A stretch of 64,000 nucleotides of DNA. Origin: Glycomyces buryatensis (lineage in GTDB: Bacteria; Actinomycetota; Actinomycetes; Mycobacteriales; Micromonosporaceae). Below the pieces are notes generated by a model, which made no database searches, was not told where the DNA came from, and worked only from the letters and a program-made list of their open reading frames with translations. Shown piece after piece: positions 54,150 to 62,875 of the stretch. The stretch spans positions 2,825-66,824 of the forward strand of contig NZ_STGY01000051.1 in NCBI RefSeq assembly GCF_004912275.1, read 5' to 3'. The translations under genes were made by a program, and so were the position numbers. Position 1 is the first letter of the stretch. Every line of letters begins with the position of its first letter.

Positions 54150-54193
54150 GCTCATAACCTGGAGGTCGGTGGTTCAAATCCGCCTCCCGCTAC
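54150..54193 (+). repeat. attR: right copy of 44-bp direct repeat
   Basis: Identical to 24,951-24,994. It is the displaced 3' fragment of the initiator tRNA gene and has no 5' half, so it is not a tRNA gene. Confidence 0.93.
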
Positions 54194-54210
54194 TATAGAA
54201 AAACGGTTAG

Positions 54211-54246
54211 AACCCGATTTCCTCAATTGAGGGAGTCGGGTTTTTT
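54211..54246 (+). terminator. Original terminator of the initiator tRNA gene
   Basis: ACCCGA...TTCCTCAAT pairs with the following ATTGAGGGA...TCGGGT, then TTTTTT. It lies just after attR, so it is the chromosomal terminator separated from its tRNA by the insertion. Confidence 0.8.
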
Positions 54247-54358
54247 CGTGCCTATCGCCCATTCATTGTTCGGACGTGAGACGCCGGCTTTCGTCGGCGC
54301 CTCGGCCCATGGTCCCGGCTCATGGTCTTGCCAGGTTCGATTGGGGCCGGTATGGTGA

Positions 54359-54378
54359 TCAGCGAACCGGTTCGCTGA
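54359..54378. promoter_or_regulatory. 20-bp perfect palindrome upstream of the glycoside hydrolase
   Basis: TCAGCGAACCGGTTCGCTGA reads the same on both strands and contains the central CCGG typical of LacI-family operators. It is 80 bp before the hydrolase start. A LacI gene lies downstream of the hydrolase. Confidence 0.75.
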
Positions 54379-54458
54379 GGGCTTTGGGATGATTCGTGAC
54401 CACGCAGCACCCCTCCATCGGCTTCGGGCGGACTTCTCAACGATGAGAGCGAGGCGCA

Positions 54459-57400
54459 ATGAACGTACGAAGACGACCGGCCGCGAGAGCCGCGGGACTG
54501 CGGGCGCCCACGGCGATGCGGGCCACGGGATTGGCGACGGCGGCGGTCATGGCCGCGGCCGTCATCGTCCCGCTGGCGGCGGATGCCGCTGCGGCAGCGG
54601 ACCTTGACGACCACCTGATCCTCTCCTACTCCTTTGAGGATGGACAAGTCGACGGCGGGACCGTGGACGACCTCTCGCCCTCGGGTCTGGACGGCACGCT
54701 CGTCAATCCCGAGCGGGCGCCCCTGGTGGCCGGCCGGACGGACGGCTCCTCCGCTCTTGAGCTGACCGGCGGCGGGTCCACTTCTGCCACCTCGCCCTAT
54801 GTCGAAGTCCCGCACGGACTCTTCGAGGGCCTGGAGGGCATGACGATCGCGACCTGGCTGCGATGGGACGGCGGCGCCGACTTCCAATGGATCTACAACC
54901 TCGGCCGCGACAAGGACACCGCCACCTTCGCGACGCCCTCGTTCCAGAGCGACGGCAAGAACCGCTCCTCGATCAAGCCGGTGAACGGCAGCAGCGAGGT
55001 CGGGGTCTCGGGCACCGGCAAGCTGCCGACCGGGCAGTGGGTCCAGGCCGTCACAGCGATCGACGGTGAACAGATCGTCTACTACCTCAATGGCGTCGAG
55101 GTCGGCCGGACCGCGGCGCAACTCGACCTCGACGCGGTGATGCACGACCCGAACGGGTCGACCTCCGGCTTCATCGGCAAGGCCTTCTGGGGCGGGCACC
55201 CGTTCTACGACGGCGCGATCGATGAATTCCAGGTCTACGACACCGCATTCGATGCCGCGCAGGTCGCCGAGATCTACGGCGGCGAACTGCCGGCGCTGGA
55301 ATCGCTGGACCAGGCCGAGTTCGAGGTACAGACACTCGCGGGCGAGGCTCCCGAGCTGCCCGCCGCGGCCCCGGCGTCCTTCAGCGACGGCATCGGCCGC
55401 ACGGTCGGCATCGACTGGGACGAGATTCCGGCCGAGCAGTACGCCCGGGCGGGTTCGTTCACCGTGTCGGGCAAGGTGATCGGCCATGACCTGGCGGTGT
55501 CGGCGGCCGTCGAGGTGCTCGAGAACGCCGTCACGGTCGACCTGGCCAAGCCGACTGGAGACTTCCTGGGCGGCGCCTCCGGAACCCTCTACGGCCTCTA
55601 CGACGAGGGCCTGCCCTCCGAGAACCTCATCGACGGCATCGACCTCCAGACCGTCGCGACCAAGGCCCAGGACGGCCCGCAGCACCCCGGCGCCGATGCC
55701 CTCGAAGTCCTCGGACCCCTGGTCGAGTCGTCCAATGGGGACGTCTACGTCTACATGACCGACATCCACCGCGGCTTCCCCTACCAATGGCCGGGCGACA
55801 CCCCCGAGGAAAAGCTCGACATCTACCTCGAGAAGATCCGGGACCAGGCCGAACAGGTCGCCACGGTGCCCGAGGAGCAGCGCGACAACGTCGTGTTCAT
55901 GCCCTTCAACGAGCCCGAGGGCAATATGTTCGGCACCGGCGAATGGAGCTACAACGGCACCAGCTGGCTCGACGACCCGCAGGACTACTTCGCCGCCTGG
56001 GACCGCGCCTACGAGGTGATCCACTCGGTCCTGCCCGACGCGCGGATCGGCGGGCCGAACACCAGCGTGCTCTACGACCAGGTCTACGGCTTCATGGAGC
56101 ACACCATCGAGGCCGGGACCGTCCCCGACGCGATGGTCTGGCACGAACTCTCCGACCCGGCCAAGATCCGGGCGAACGTCGACAAGTACCGCGGCTGGGA
56201 GGCCGAGTTCTTCGCCGGCACCGAACACGAGGGCACCGAGCTGCCGATCAATATCAGCGAATACGCCTTCAACTACCACACTTCGGTTCCTGGCCAGATG
56301 ATCCAGTGGATCTCCGCGCTCGAAGACTCCAAAGTGTACGGCGACATCGCGTACTGGAACATCGACGGCAACCTGTCCGACTCGGCCGTGCAGGCCAACC
56401 GGGCCAACGGCCAGTGGTGGCTGCTGAACGCCTACAGCCAGATGAGCGGCTCCACGGTGGAAGTCACACCGCCGCAGCCCGGAACCAGCTACACCCTCCA
56501 GGGCGTCGCCACACTCGACAGCGAGCAGCGGCAGGCCCGCGTGCTCCTCGGCGGCGGTGACGGAGCCTCCACGGTCGCACTCGACAATGTCCCCACGGAC
56601 GTCTTCGGGGACACCGTTCACGCGGCCGTCCGCGAGATCGGCTGGAGCGGCCAGATCGGCGACTCGGCGGCGCCGGCCCCGATCGCCGAACTCGACCTGC
56701 CCGTCACCGATGGCGCGGCCCGACTCGAATTCGGCGCGGGCGACCTCCCCGAACTCGACGCCGAGTCCTCCTACGAGGTGATCCTCACGCCGTCCGTGAC
56801 GCCGGGAGAGGCGGCCGAGCCGCGCACCACATGGGAGGCGACGTACGAGGCGGAGGACGCCGGATTCGTCGGCGAGGGACTGAACATCAACGGCCCCGAG
56901 GGCTCGCCCGGCGACGTCGGCAAGTTCTACACCTCCGGCGGATACAACGTCGGCGGCATGCGGACCGGAACCGAGAACGGGCTCGCATTCGACGTGAACG
57001 TGCCCCAGGACGGCACCTACGACCTCAGCGCCTTCACCAGCACCCTCAATACCGATCCTGAAGTGGCCGAACAGGGCCCGACCAACCTCTTCCTCACGGT
57101 GGACGGCGACGCCGAGACCGAGCAGGAACTGTTCCTGCCGTTGGGCTACAAGTGGGTGGTGTGGGACCACGTCGACACCCACGTCGATCTCGACGCCGGT
57201 GAACACACCATCACGTTGTCCACCACCAGCATCGCGGGAGACGGCGCCATCGCGGGCGACACCCTGGTCGACAAGATCGACCTGTCACTGGCGAACCCCG
57301 ACCACAAGATGGACGTGTACGAGGCCGAATTCGCCGAGCTCGAAGGCGGAGCGAACACGGTGTACGAGGACCACGACGGCTCCGGCCCCGGCGCGGCCTC

Positions 57401-58136
57401 CGTGCCGGACGGCGCCACGGCCACATTCTGGGTCTACTCGCCCGACGACGCCGGCGCCAGACTCGAACTCGACACCACCGGCGACGGCACGGCCGAAATC
57501 GACGTCAACGGCGAAACCGCGCCGAACGGATCGGACGGCACCGTCGACGCCTTCCTCCTGGGCGGCATCAACAAGATCGTGGTGCACGGCGCCGAGGGCC
57601 TGACGGTCGACCGCCTCGCCGTGGAACCGGGCGACGTCCTCGAACCCGCCGTCTACGAGGCCGAGGACGGTACGACCAATGGCGCCGCCGAAGCCACCGA
57701 CCTCTCCCTCGCCTCAGGCGGGGCGGCGGTCACCGGCATCGGAGGCGAACCCGGCAACGGGAACTCACTCCACATCGACGGCATCGAGGTCGACCGGGCA
57801 GGGCGGTACGCACTGACCTTCCGCTACTCCAATGAGGAACAGTCGCCCGCGACGCACTACAACCCGGACCCGGTGGCGAGGTACGCGCTGGTCTCGGTGA
57901 ACGGGGCGGAGCCGATCCGAGTGATCTTCCCGCATTCGTTCCACGAGAACAACTTCTGGGAACTCACGGTCCCGGTGGACCTCGAAGCCGGAGCGAACAC
58001 GATCACCGTCAACGGCGAGGAGAAACCGCAGTTCGACGGGACGAGCTACGCGTCCGACGTGTGGCCCGACGTGCTGCTGAGGTCGCAGTACGCGCCGAAC
58101 CTGGATCGACTGGCCGTGACGCCGCTGTTCGAATGA
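54459..58136 (+). CDS. Secreted GH-A-clan glycoside hydrolase with LamG and CBM domains
   Basis: 1,225 residues from ATG 54459, preceded by GAGG. A long signal peptide (Arg-rich, then hydrophobic, ending near ADAAAAA) directs export. Domains in order: LamG/concanavalin-like (about 50-275), a bacterial Ig-like linker (about 285-370), a TIM-barrel catalytic domain (about 375-650), a beta-sandwich, and two or three CBM6/35-like modules (each starting near YEAE). In the barrel, Glu485 (FMPFNEPEG) is the likely acid/base and Glu601 (NISEYAF) the nucleophile, the clan GH-A layout. The nearest family may be GH39-like; the substrate is not evident. The operator and LacI gene suggest sugar induction. 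Confidence 0.85.
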   Translation: MNVRRRPAARAAGLRAPTAMRATGLATAAVMAAAVIVPLAADAAAAADLDDHLILSYSFEDGQVDGGTVDDLSPSGLDGTLVNPERAPLVAGRTDGSSALELTGGGSTSATSPYVEVPHGLFEGLEGMTIATWLRWDGGADFQWIYNLGRDKDTATFATPSFQSDGKNRSSIKPVNGSSEVGVSGTGKLPTGQWVQAVTAIDGEQIVYYLNGVEVGRTAAQLDLDAVMHDPNGSTSGFIGKAFWGGHPFYDGAIDEFQVYDTAFDAAQVAEIYGGELPALESLDQAEFEVQTLAGEAPELPAAAPASFSDGIGRTVGIDWDEIPAEQYARAGSFTVSGKVIGHDLAVSAAVEVLENAVTVDLAKPTGDFLGGASGTLYGLYDEGLPSENLIDGIDLQTVATKAQDGPQHPGADALEVLGPLVESSNGDVYVYMTDIHRGFPYQWPGDTPEEKLDIYLEKIRDQAEQVATVPEEQRDNVVFMPFNEPEGNMFGTGEWSYNGTSWLDDPQDYFAAWDRAYEVIHSVLPDARIGGPNTSVLYDQVYGFMEHTIEAGTVPDAMVWHELSDPAKIRANVDKYRGWEAEFFAGTEHEGTELPINISEYAFNYHTSVPGQMIQWISALEDSKVYGDIAYWNIDGNLSDSAVQANRANGQWWLLNAYSQMSGSTVEVTPPQPGTSYTLQGVATLDSEQRQARVLLGGGDGASTVALDNVPTDVFGDTVHAAVREIGWSGQIGDSAAPAPIAELDLPVTDGAARLEFGAGDLPELDAESSYEVILTPSVTPGEAAEPRTTWEATYEAEDAGFVGEGLNINGPEGSPGDVGKFYTSGGYNVGGMRTGTENGLAFDVNVPQDGTYDLSAFTSTLNTDPEVAEQGPTNLFLTVDGDAETEQELFLPLGYKWVVWDHVDTHVDLDAGEHTITLSTTSIAGDGAIAGDTLVDKIDLSLANPDHKMDVYEAEFAELEGGANTVYEDHDGSGPGAASVPDGATATFWVYSPDDAGARLELDTTGDGTAEIDVNGETAPNGSDGTVDAFLLGGINKIVVHGAEGLTVDRLAVEPGDVLEPAVYEAEDGTTNGAAEATDLSLASGGAAVTGIGGEPGNGNSLHIDGIEVDRAGRYALTFRYSNEEQSPATHYNPDPVARYALVSVNGAEPIRVIFPHSFHENNFWELTVPVDLEAGANTITVNGEEKPQFDGTSYASDVWPDVLLRSQYAPNLDRLAVTPLFE

Positions 58137-58169
58137 GCCGGTTCGAGTGAGCCTGTTCGATTGAGCCAG
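58128..58169 (+). repeat. Three 14-bp tandem repeats over the stop codon
   Basis: TTCGAATGAGCCGG, TTCGAGTGAGCCTG and TTCGATTGAGCCAG follow each other. Each holds a TGA; because 14 is not a multiple of three the three TGAs fall in three different frames, the first being the actual hydrolase stop (58,134-58,136). Confidence 0.85.
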
Positions 58170-58172
58170 CGA

Positions 58173-58206
58173 GGGGCGGCCGACGGCGACTGCGGTCGGC
58201 CGCCCC
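58173..58206 (+). terminator. Terminator hairpin after the glycoside hydrolase
   Basis: GGGGCGGCCGAC pairs perfectly with GTCGGCCGCCCC across a 10-base loop. No T tract follows. Confidence 0.75.
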
Positions 58207-58214
58207 AAGATCCG

Positions 58215-58228
58215 CGAAACGGTAAACT
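58215..58228. promoter_or_regulatory. Possible degenerate LacI operator before lacI
   Basis: GCGAAACGGTAAAC resembles the core of the palindrome at 54,359-54,378 (GCGAACCGGTTCGC) at 10 of 14 positions. It lies 40 bp before the lacI start, so autoregulation is possible. Weak evidence. Confidence 0.4.
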
Positions 58229-58268
58229 CAGCCGCGCGAATGGCATCGAGTGAAAAGGGGGGGACGAC

Positions 58269-59264
58269 ATGGCCAACATCGGCGATGTCGCACGCGAGGC
58301 CGGCGTCTCGCGCAGCACCGTCTCCTCGGTCCTGACCGGCCGCAAATACGTCAGCCCACAGACGCGCGCCCGGATCGAGGACGCGATCGCCAAACTCGAA
58401 TACTCCGTCAACACCGGGGCCCGCGCACTGGCGACGTCCAAGACGATGACGTTCGGCGTCGTCGTCCGCTTCCACGAGGCCGAGTTCAGCCCCGCGCTGG
58501 CGACTTACCTTGTGGCACTGTCGGATGCGGCCCGCGAGCAGGGCTACGCCGTGATGCTCCTGACCGAGGCCGACGGCACCGAGGCGGTACGGCGGGCGAT
58601 CGCCGGCCGCCAGGTCGACGGCCTCATCCTGCTGAACGTGCTCGACGGTGATCCGAGGCTGGACCCGATCAGCGAGTCCGGTTTTCCGGCGGTGCTCGTG
58701 GGGATGCCGGAGGACCCGCGCGGCATCGACGCGGTCGACCTCGACTTCGCGGCCGCGGCCGCCATGCTCGTCGACCACCTGGCCGAGCACGGGCACCGCG
58801 AGGCGATGTTCGTGCGCTGGCCCGACGAGCTGTACGCGGCCGGGAGCACCTACGCGACCAGGTTCGAACGGGCGGCGTACGCCCGCGCCGACGAGCGGGG
58901 GCTGCGGCTCGTGCCGGTGCCGGTCCCGGTGGGGCCCGCGCAGGTGCGGGCGACGCTGCGGGCCGCGCTGGCGGACCCGGCGAATCCGCGGACGCTGCTC
59001 ATTCACAATGACGCCGCGGTGGCGATGCTGCCGTTCGTGCTGAACGACCTCGGGCTGGAGGTTCCCGCCGATCTCCGGGTGGTTTCGCTGCACTCGGCGG
59101 AACTGGCGGGCTTGTACGTGCTGTCCTTCACGGCGGTCGAGTCCAAGCCGACTGCCGTCGCCGCGGCGGCGGTGGAGATGCTGTGCAAGCGGGTCGCGGA
59201 GCCGAGGGCCGAGGCGCAGAAGCGGCTCATCGCGCCGCGCTTGGAGCGGAAGGCGTCCGTCTAG
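58269..59264 (+). CDS. LacI family transcriptional regulator
   Basis: 331 residues from ATG 58269, behind a G-rich ribosome-binding sequence. The N-terminal HTH reads MANIGDVAREAGVSRSTVSSVLTG with hinge region ARALATSKTMTFGVVV, followed by the periplasmic-binding-protein-like effector domain (VDGLILLN, AVLVGMPEDP, HNDAAVAMLP). Probable repressor of the upstream hydrolase, relieved by a sugar. The two genes are separated by a terminator, so it is probably transcribed from its own promoter. Confidence 0.92.
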   Translation: MANIGDVAREAGVSRSTVSSVLTGRKYVSPQTRARIEDAIAKLEYSVNTGARALATSKTMTFGVVVRFHEAEFSPALATYLVALSDAAREQGYAVMLLTEADGTEAVRRAIAGRQVDGLILLNVLDGDPRLDPISESGFPAVLVGMPEDPRGIDAVDLDFAAAAAMLVDHLAEHGHREAMFVRWPDELYAAGSTYATRFERAAYARADERGLRLVPVPVPVGPAQVRATLRAALADPANPRTLLIHNDAAVAMLPFVLNDLGLEVPADLRVVSLHSAELAGLYVLSFTAVESKPTAVAAAAVEMLCKRVAEPRAEAQKRLIAPRLERKASV

Positions 59265-59279
59265 CGTCGGAGGCCGTCC

Positions 59280-59897
59280 CTAGCTGTCCGAGGCTGTTCC
59301 GGTGGCCTCCCCGGCGATCAGCGCGGCGGTGACCGTATCGGCGACGATCCGGGTGAGCGTCGGCAGCCGATCGTGGTCGCCGATCAGAATCAGCAGCCAG
59401 AAGAATATCGGGCCGATGACCAGCGCGTGCACCGTGGCGGTGTCGGGAAGTTCGGCCAACTCGCCGCGGGCGACCGCGCGGCCCAAGACCTCGTCGAGCG
59501 CGGCCTGCTCGCGTTCGATGAACGTGGCGTTGAACCTGGCCCCCAGCGAAGTGTCCGCGTGGATGTCGGCGAGCAGTCCATGAAGGACGTCCGCGGGGGC
59601 TGAGGAGAGCTGCGTCGCAATGGTTCCGCAGATGGCTTCGAGATCCGCTCGCAGCGATCCCGCGTCGGGTGGTGCCTGCTCCTGCATGTCATGCACGGTG
59701 GAGGCGAAGATCATTTCCTGCTTGGTGTCGAACCGGCGGTAGATGGCCGCCTTGCCGATGCCCGCCTTCGATGCCACCGCGTCGACGGTGAGCTTTCCGT
59801 ATCCGCGCTCGGCCAGCACCTCGCGGGTGGCCCGCGCGATGGCGTGGTCGATCTGACCGTCCCTGGGCCGGCCGACCCCTTGCTTCGGTTTCGACAT
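59280..59897 (-). CDS. TetR family regulator
   Basis: 205 residues from ATG 59897; further upstream reading in the same frame is non-coding. The HTH (LTVDAVASKAGIGKAAIYRRF, about 36-56) is typical, with a TetR_C-type helical domain (DVLHGLLADIHADTSLGARF). It is divergent from a DUF6463-like gene, with an inverted repeat between them. The ligand is unknown. Confidence 0.9.
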   Translation of the reverse strand: MSKPKQGVGRPRDGQIDHAIARATREVLAERGYGKLTVDAVASKAGIGKAAIYRRFDTKQEMIFASTVHDMQEQAPPDAGSLRADLEAICGTIATQLSSAPADVLHGLLADIHADTSLGARFNATFIEREQAALDEVLGRAVARGELAELPDTATVHALVIGPIFFWLLILIGDHDRLPTLTRIVADTVTAALIAGEATGTASDS

Positions 59898-59911
59898 CGT
59901 CCTACTATATA

Positions 59912-59939
59912 GAACTGTCAGTACCGAAACTAACAGTTC
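59912..59939. promoter_or_regulatory. TetR operator between divergent genes
   Basis: GAACTGT (59,912-59,918) and ACAGTTC (59,933-59,939) form a perfect 7-bp inverted repeat in the 63-bp gap. TATA-rich sequence at 59,905-59,910 may be a promoter element. Confidence 0.7.
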
Positions 59940-59960
59940 CGTAATTGGAGTGGAGTGCAC

Positions 59961-60377
59961 ATGATCAAGTGGGCCGGACGCATCATCGTCTTCCTGGGAC
60001 TCGCGCACATGCTGATCTCGCTGTCGATGACCCTTCCGACATATGCCGACTCGTGGCTCGGCGGCGACCTGTGGATGCCGGAGGGCGGTCTCATCGGAGC
60101 GGAGCCGACCGTGGCCGCGTTCTGGTTCTCCATCGGCAGCTTCGGCATGCCGCTCATCGTGGTCGGCGCGACCGTGCTGTGGATGGACCGTCGCGGCATC
60201 GTGCCCCCGGTCTTCATCGCGTGGACCCTGGGCGGCTGGTCGCTCGTCTCCGCCGCCCTGATGGAGCCCGCGCCTTGGCCGCTCGTCTGGATCGCCGTGG
60301 GGCTTCTGCTCGCGGGGGCCCGAAAGGGGGAGCGCCCCAAGGAGATCGCTCCGACGCTTCAGGAGTCGGGGGCTTAA
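59961..60377 (+). CDS. Small membrane protein, DUF6463-like
   Basis: 138 residues from ATG 59961 (GTG 59955 possible) behind TGGAG. Four hydrophobic helices are visible (about 5-25, 52-75, 85-102 and 105-122) separated by short loops. The pattern KWAGRIIVFLGLAHM and FWFSIGSFGMPLIVVG resembles DUF6463. Function unknown; adjacent TetR suggests inducible expression. Its stop overlaps the convergent hydrolase gene by four bases. Confidence 0.7.
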   Translation: MIKWAGRIIVFLGLAHMLISLSMTLPTYADSWLGGDLWMPEGGLIGAEPTVAAFWFSIGSFGMPLIVVGATVLWMDRRGIVPPVFIAWTLGGWSLVSAALMEPAPWPLVWIAVGLLLAGARKGERPKEIAPTLQESGA

Positions 60378-61243
60378 CGGCGCTCGTTCAGGAAGCGGTC
60401 GATGAGCGGCGCGATGACGTGCAGGTGGTCTTCGAGCGCGAAGTGTCCCGTGTCGAGGAGGTGGAGCTCGGCGCCCGGAAGATCGGCCAGGTAGGCGCGG
60501 GCGCCGGATTCGGGGAAGAACATGTCGTGCTCGCCCCACACGATGAGGGCCGGCGGCGTGTACTTGCGCAGCCACGCCTGCCAATCCGGGTATTGCTCGA
60601 CATTCGACTTGTAGTCGAAGGCGAGGGCGATCTGGGCCTCCTTGCGTCCCGGGAGATCGAGAAAGTGCTGGTCGAGCAGCCAGCCTTCGGGCGCGATGAG
60701 GCTCGGGTCGGCGGTGCCGCCCTCGTACTGGCCGCGCGTACCCTGCAGGGTCAGCAGCCCGCGGATGGTGTCCTCGGCGCCTTCGTCCTCGGGCCGCAGC
60801 CCGATGAAGCCGCGCGCCTGATCGGACAGGCCCGTCTCGTAGGCATTGCCGTTCTGGATGACGAGGCCGGTGATCCATTCGGGGTGGCGGAGGGCGAGGC
60901 GGAAGCCGATCGGGGCGCCGAAGTCGAAGAGGTACATGGCGAATCGGTCAAGACCGAGCCGCTGAATGAAGCCTTCGGTGATATCGGCGAGCCGGTCGAA
61001 GGTGTAGGCGAAGCCGGCTGGGGCCTCGGTCTGCCCGAAGCCCGGGTAGTCGGGGGCGATGAGCCGGTACTTGGAGCCGAGGGTGTCGATGAGGCGGCGG
61101 AACTGGTGGGAGCCCGAGGGGAAGCCGTGCAGCAGCAGGAGGGTTGGGGCGTCGGCCGCATCGGGGACGGATTCGCGGTAGAAGACGTTGACGCCGTTGA
61201 CATCGAGGTGGCGGTGGTGGACGCGGGGCAGCGGGGTGCTCAT
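60374..61243 (-). CDS. Alpha/beta hydrolase (epoxide hydrolase/haloalkane dehalogenase type)
   Basis: 289 residues from ATG 61243. LLLHGFPSGSHQFR provides the oxyanion region, YPGFGQTEAP a cap-related loop, and YLFDFGAPIGFR the nucleophile elbow with Asp instead of Ser, as in epoxide hydrolases and haloalkane dehalogenases. Acid and His candidates are in WGEHDMFFPES and DTGHFALEDH. The substrate is unknown. Divergent from the CGNR zinc-finger gene, which may control it. Confidence 0.85.
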   Translation of the reverse strand: MSTPLPRVHHRHLDVNGVNVFYRESVPDAADAPTLLLLHGFPSGSHQFRRLIDTLGSKYRLIAPDYPGFGQTEAPAGFAYTFDRLADITEGFIQRLGLDRFAMYLFDFGAPIGFRLALRHPEWITGLVIQNGNAYETGLSDQARGFIGLRPEDEGAEDTIRGLLTLQGTRGQYEGGTADPSLIAPEGWLLDQHFLDLPGRKEAQIALAFDYKSNVEQYPDWQAWLRKYTPPALIVWGEHDMFFPESGARAYLADLPGAELHLLDTGHFALEDHLHVIAPLIDRFLNERR

Positions 61244-61268
61244 CAATACACATGCTTTCTTGAGGCTT

Positions 61269-61303
61269 TAATGCATTAGGAAGAATCTAGCACGGTCTAA
61301 TGC
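61269..61303. promoter_or_regulatory. Palindromic motif in the divergent promoter region
   Basis: TAATGCATTA (61,269-61,278) is a perfect 10-bp palindrome, and CTAATGC recurs at 61,297-61,303. They lie between the alpha/beta hydrolase and the CGNR gene and may bind the CGNR protein. Confidence 0.5.
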
Positions 61304-61331
61304 TTGATTCGCATGGAGTACCATTAGCGTG

Positions 61332-61889
61332 ATGAACGCGTCCGAACCGCTGGTCGGCGAGCCGCTCGCCGTCGACCTGGTCAATACCCGGCCGGTCGGC
61401 CAGGACCTGCTGGCCACCACCGGGATGTTGGCGTCCTGGCTCGCACTGGAGGCCGACCGCCTGCCCGGGCTTGAGGTCGACCGGAATCTGACCGATGACG
61501 ATCTGGAGGCGGTCCACCGTGTCCGCGAATGCATCGCCAATGCGCTTGCCGCCCTGATGAATGGACAACACCCGCCGAAATCCGCATTGGACGGTCTTAA
61601 TCGGGCATTGGCCGCCGCGCCCGCGACTCGGCGCCTGGAATGGGTCGACGGAGCGGTGGTCGCCGGGTCGAAGCGCGCAGGTACGTCCGCGGAGTGGTTG
61701 GCCGCCATGCTGGCCGAGTCCGCCGCCGACCTGCTCACCGACCCGTCGATATCGAAACTCAGGCGCTGCGAGGCCGACGACTGCGTCATGCTCTTCCTGC
61801 CCGCCCACCCGAGGCGGCGCTGGTGTGCCCCGGAACGCTGCGGCAACCGAGCCCGCGTGGCCCGGTATTACCAGCGGCACAAGGAATAA
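61332..61889 (+). CDS. ABATE/CGNR zinc-finger protein, probable regulator
   Basis: 185 residues from ATG 61332 (GTG 61329 possible). The N-terminal ABATE-like domain (about 10-120) precedes a C-terminal CGNR zinc finger (RRCEADDCVMLFLP, RRRWCAPERCGNRARVARYYQRHK) with four cysteines. CGNR proteins are thought to bind DNA. It is divergent from the hydrolase gene and probably controls it. Confidence 0.88.
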   Translation: MNASEPLVGEPLAVDLVNTRPVGQDLLATTGMLASWLALEADRLPGLEVDRNLTDDDLEAVHRVRECIANALAALMNGQHPPKSALDGLNRALAAAPATRRLEWVDGAVVAGSKRAGTSAEWLAAMLAESAADLLTDPSISKLRRCEADDCVMLFLPAHPRRRWCAPERCGNRARVARYYQRHKE

Positions 61890-61967
61890 GGCCCGGGCCG
61901 AACCCTTTCGAGTACTCCCGCGCAGGCACGCGCCGCGAATTACGGGCCGGACTCGACCAGACCGCCG

Positions 61968-62741
61968 ATGGGATCGGCCGACGACCGCGGCGACACCCCG
62001 TGGGGCAACACCGGAGTCACCGGTTCGGTGGCCATGATGCGGACCGTCCTGGAGGCCGGACCGGACCTGTCGATCCCGAACCGGGTCGGCGGCACGCCCG
62101 TCCATCCCGCGTCCGAGCGGGCCGGAGCCGACTACGTAATGCTCGGCAACCACTACGGCTACGGCGACACCAGCGGAAGGATCACCGAGCGCACTCCGCT
62201 CGATGCGACGACCCGCAAGGGCCGGGTGCGCGCCGAGCTGTGGCGCGAGGCCGAGTCCGCGCACCGGGCCGGCCGGCTGCGCGCGACCGAGGTCCGGGCG
62301 GGCCAGTTCATCGGCGCGGGCGCGTACTCGGCCTTCACCTTCCTGGTCGAGCCGCACGTGCTGGCCGGGGAGCTGGCGCTCGTCCACGGCAACCCGGACG
62401 CGGTCCACTCCTTCACGTACATCGAGGACGCGGCCGCGGCACTCGTGGCGGCCACCGGTAGCGAGACGGCGTGGGGGCGGGCGTGGAACGCCCCGGTCAT
62501 CCTCGCGACGGTGCGGCAGCTGGCCCAGCGGCTGGCGGAGCTGCGCGGTGCGCCCGAGCCCCGCCTGGAGATGCTGACCGAGCGGGAGATCACCGTGCTG
62601 GGCTACACCAATCCGCTGTGGACCGAGTTCCGGGAGATGGGCTACATGTCCGAGCGTCCGTTCATCGTGGACGACTCCGATTTCCGGGAGGCCTTCGGTC
62701 TCAAGGCGTCGTCAGTGGCTGCAGCGCTGCGAGTGGCGTAG
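61968..62741 (+). pseudogene. NAD-dependent epimerase remnant lacking its N-terminal nucleotide-binding part
   Basis: About 240 residues align with the middle and end of extended-SDR epimerases (MLGNHYGYGDTSGRITE, VRAGQFIGAGAY, FTYIEDAAAALVAAT, APVILATVRQLAQRLAEL). The first ~35 residues are unrelated and the GxxGxxG motif and first ~60-80 residues are missing, so it cannot bind NAD normally. It is a truncated gene, immediately after the CGNR gene. The catalytic YxxxK pattern is also unclear. Confidence 0.65.
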
Positions 62742-62875
62742 TCACCTTGCGGCCGGGGCCCGCCGGGTCCCGGCCGCTCCCGCAGCCGGGCCGGCACCGC
62801 CATCGACTTCGGGGCCCCGGAGTGCGGTCTGGCCGCTTCGCTCCGAGTTTCACTCGCCTGCCCTAGACTGCGCGC

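Larger units (their letters stand above)
24951..54193. mobile_element. Integrated defence island in the initiator tRNA gene
   Basis: A 44-bp identical direct repeat bounds the region and a tyrosine integrase lies just inside the right copy. The left copy completes a functional tRNA; the right copy is the displaced 3' fragment followed by its own terminator. Cargo includes a HEPN protein, an E2-CBASS operon with regulators, a three-gene unknown operon, a DnaQ-like exonuclease, type I Wadjet and a DUF4143 ATPase. I found no excisionase, relaxase, FtsK/TraB-type translocase, replication initiator or transposase, so it is either mobilised in trans or no longer mobile. Confidence 0.9.

Noticed and set aside
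54150-54193. Second tRNA-Met gene
   Set aside because: Only the 3' part from base 31 is present; upstream sequence cannot form the 5' acceptor or D arm.
58128-58169. CRISPR array
   Set aside because: Repeats are 14 bp, directly adjacent with no spacers, and no cas gene is present.
59898-60878. Long upstream extension of the second TetR gene
   Set aside because: It crosses the operator and the opposite-strand DUF6463-like gene; the TetR start at 59,897 fits the family.
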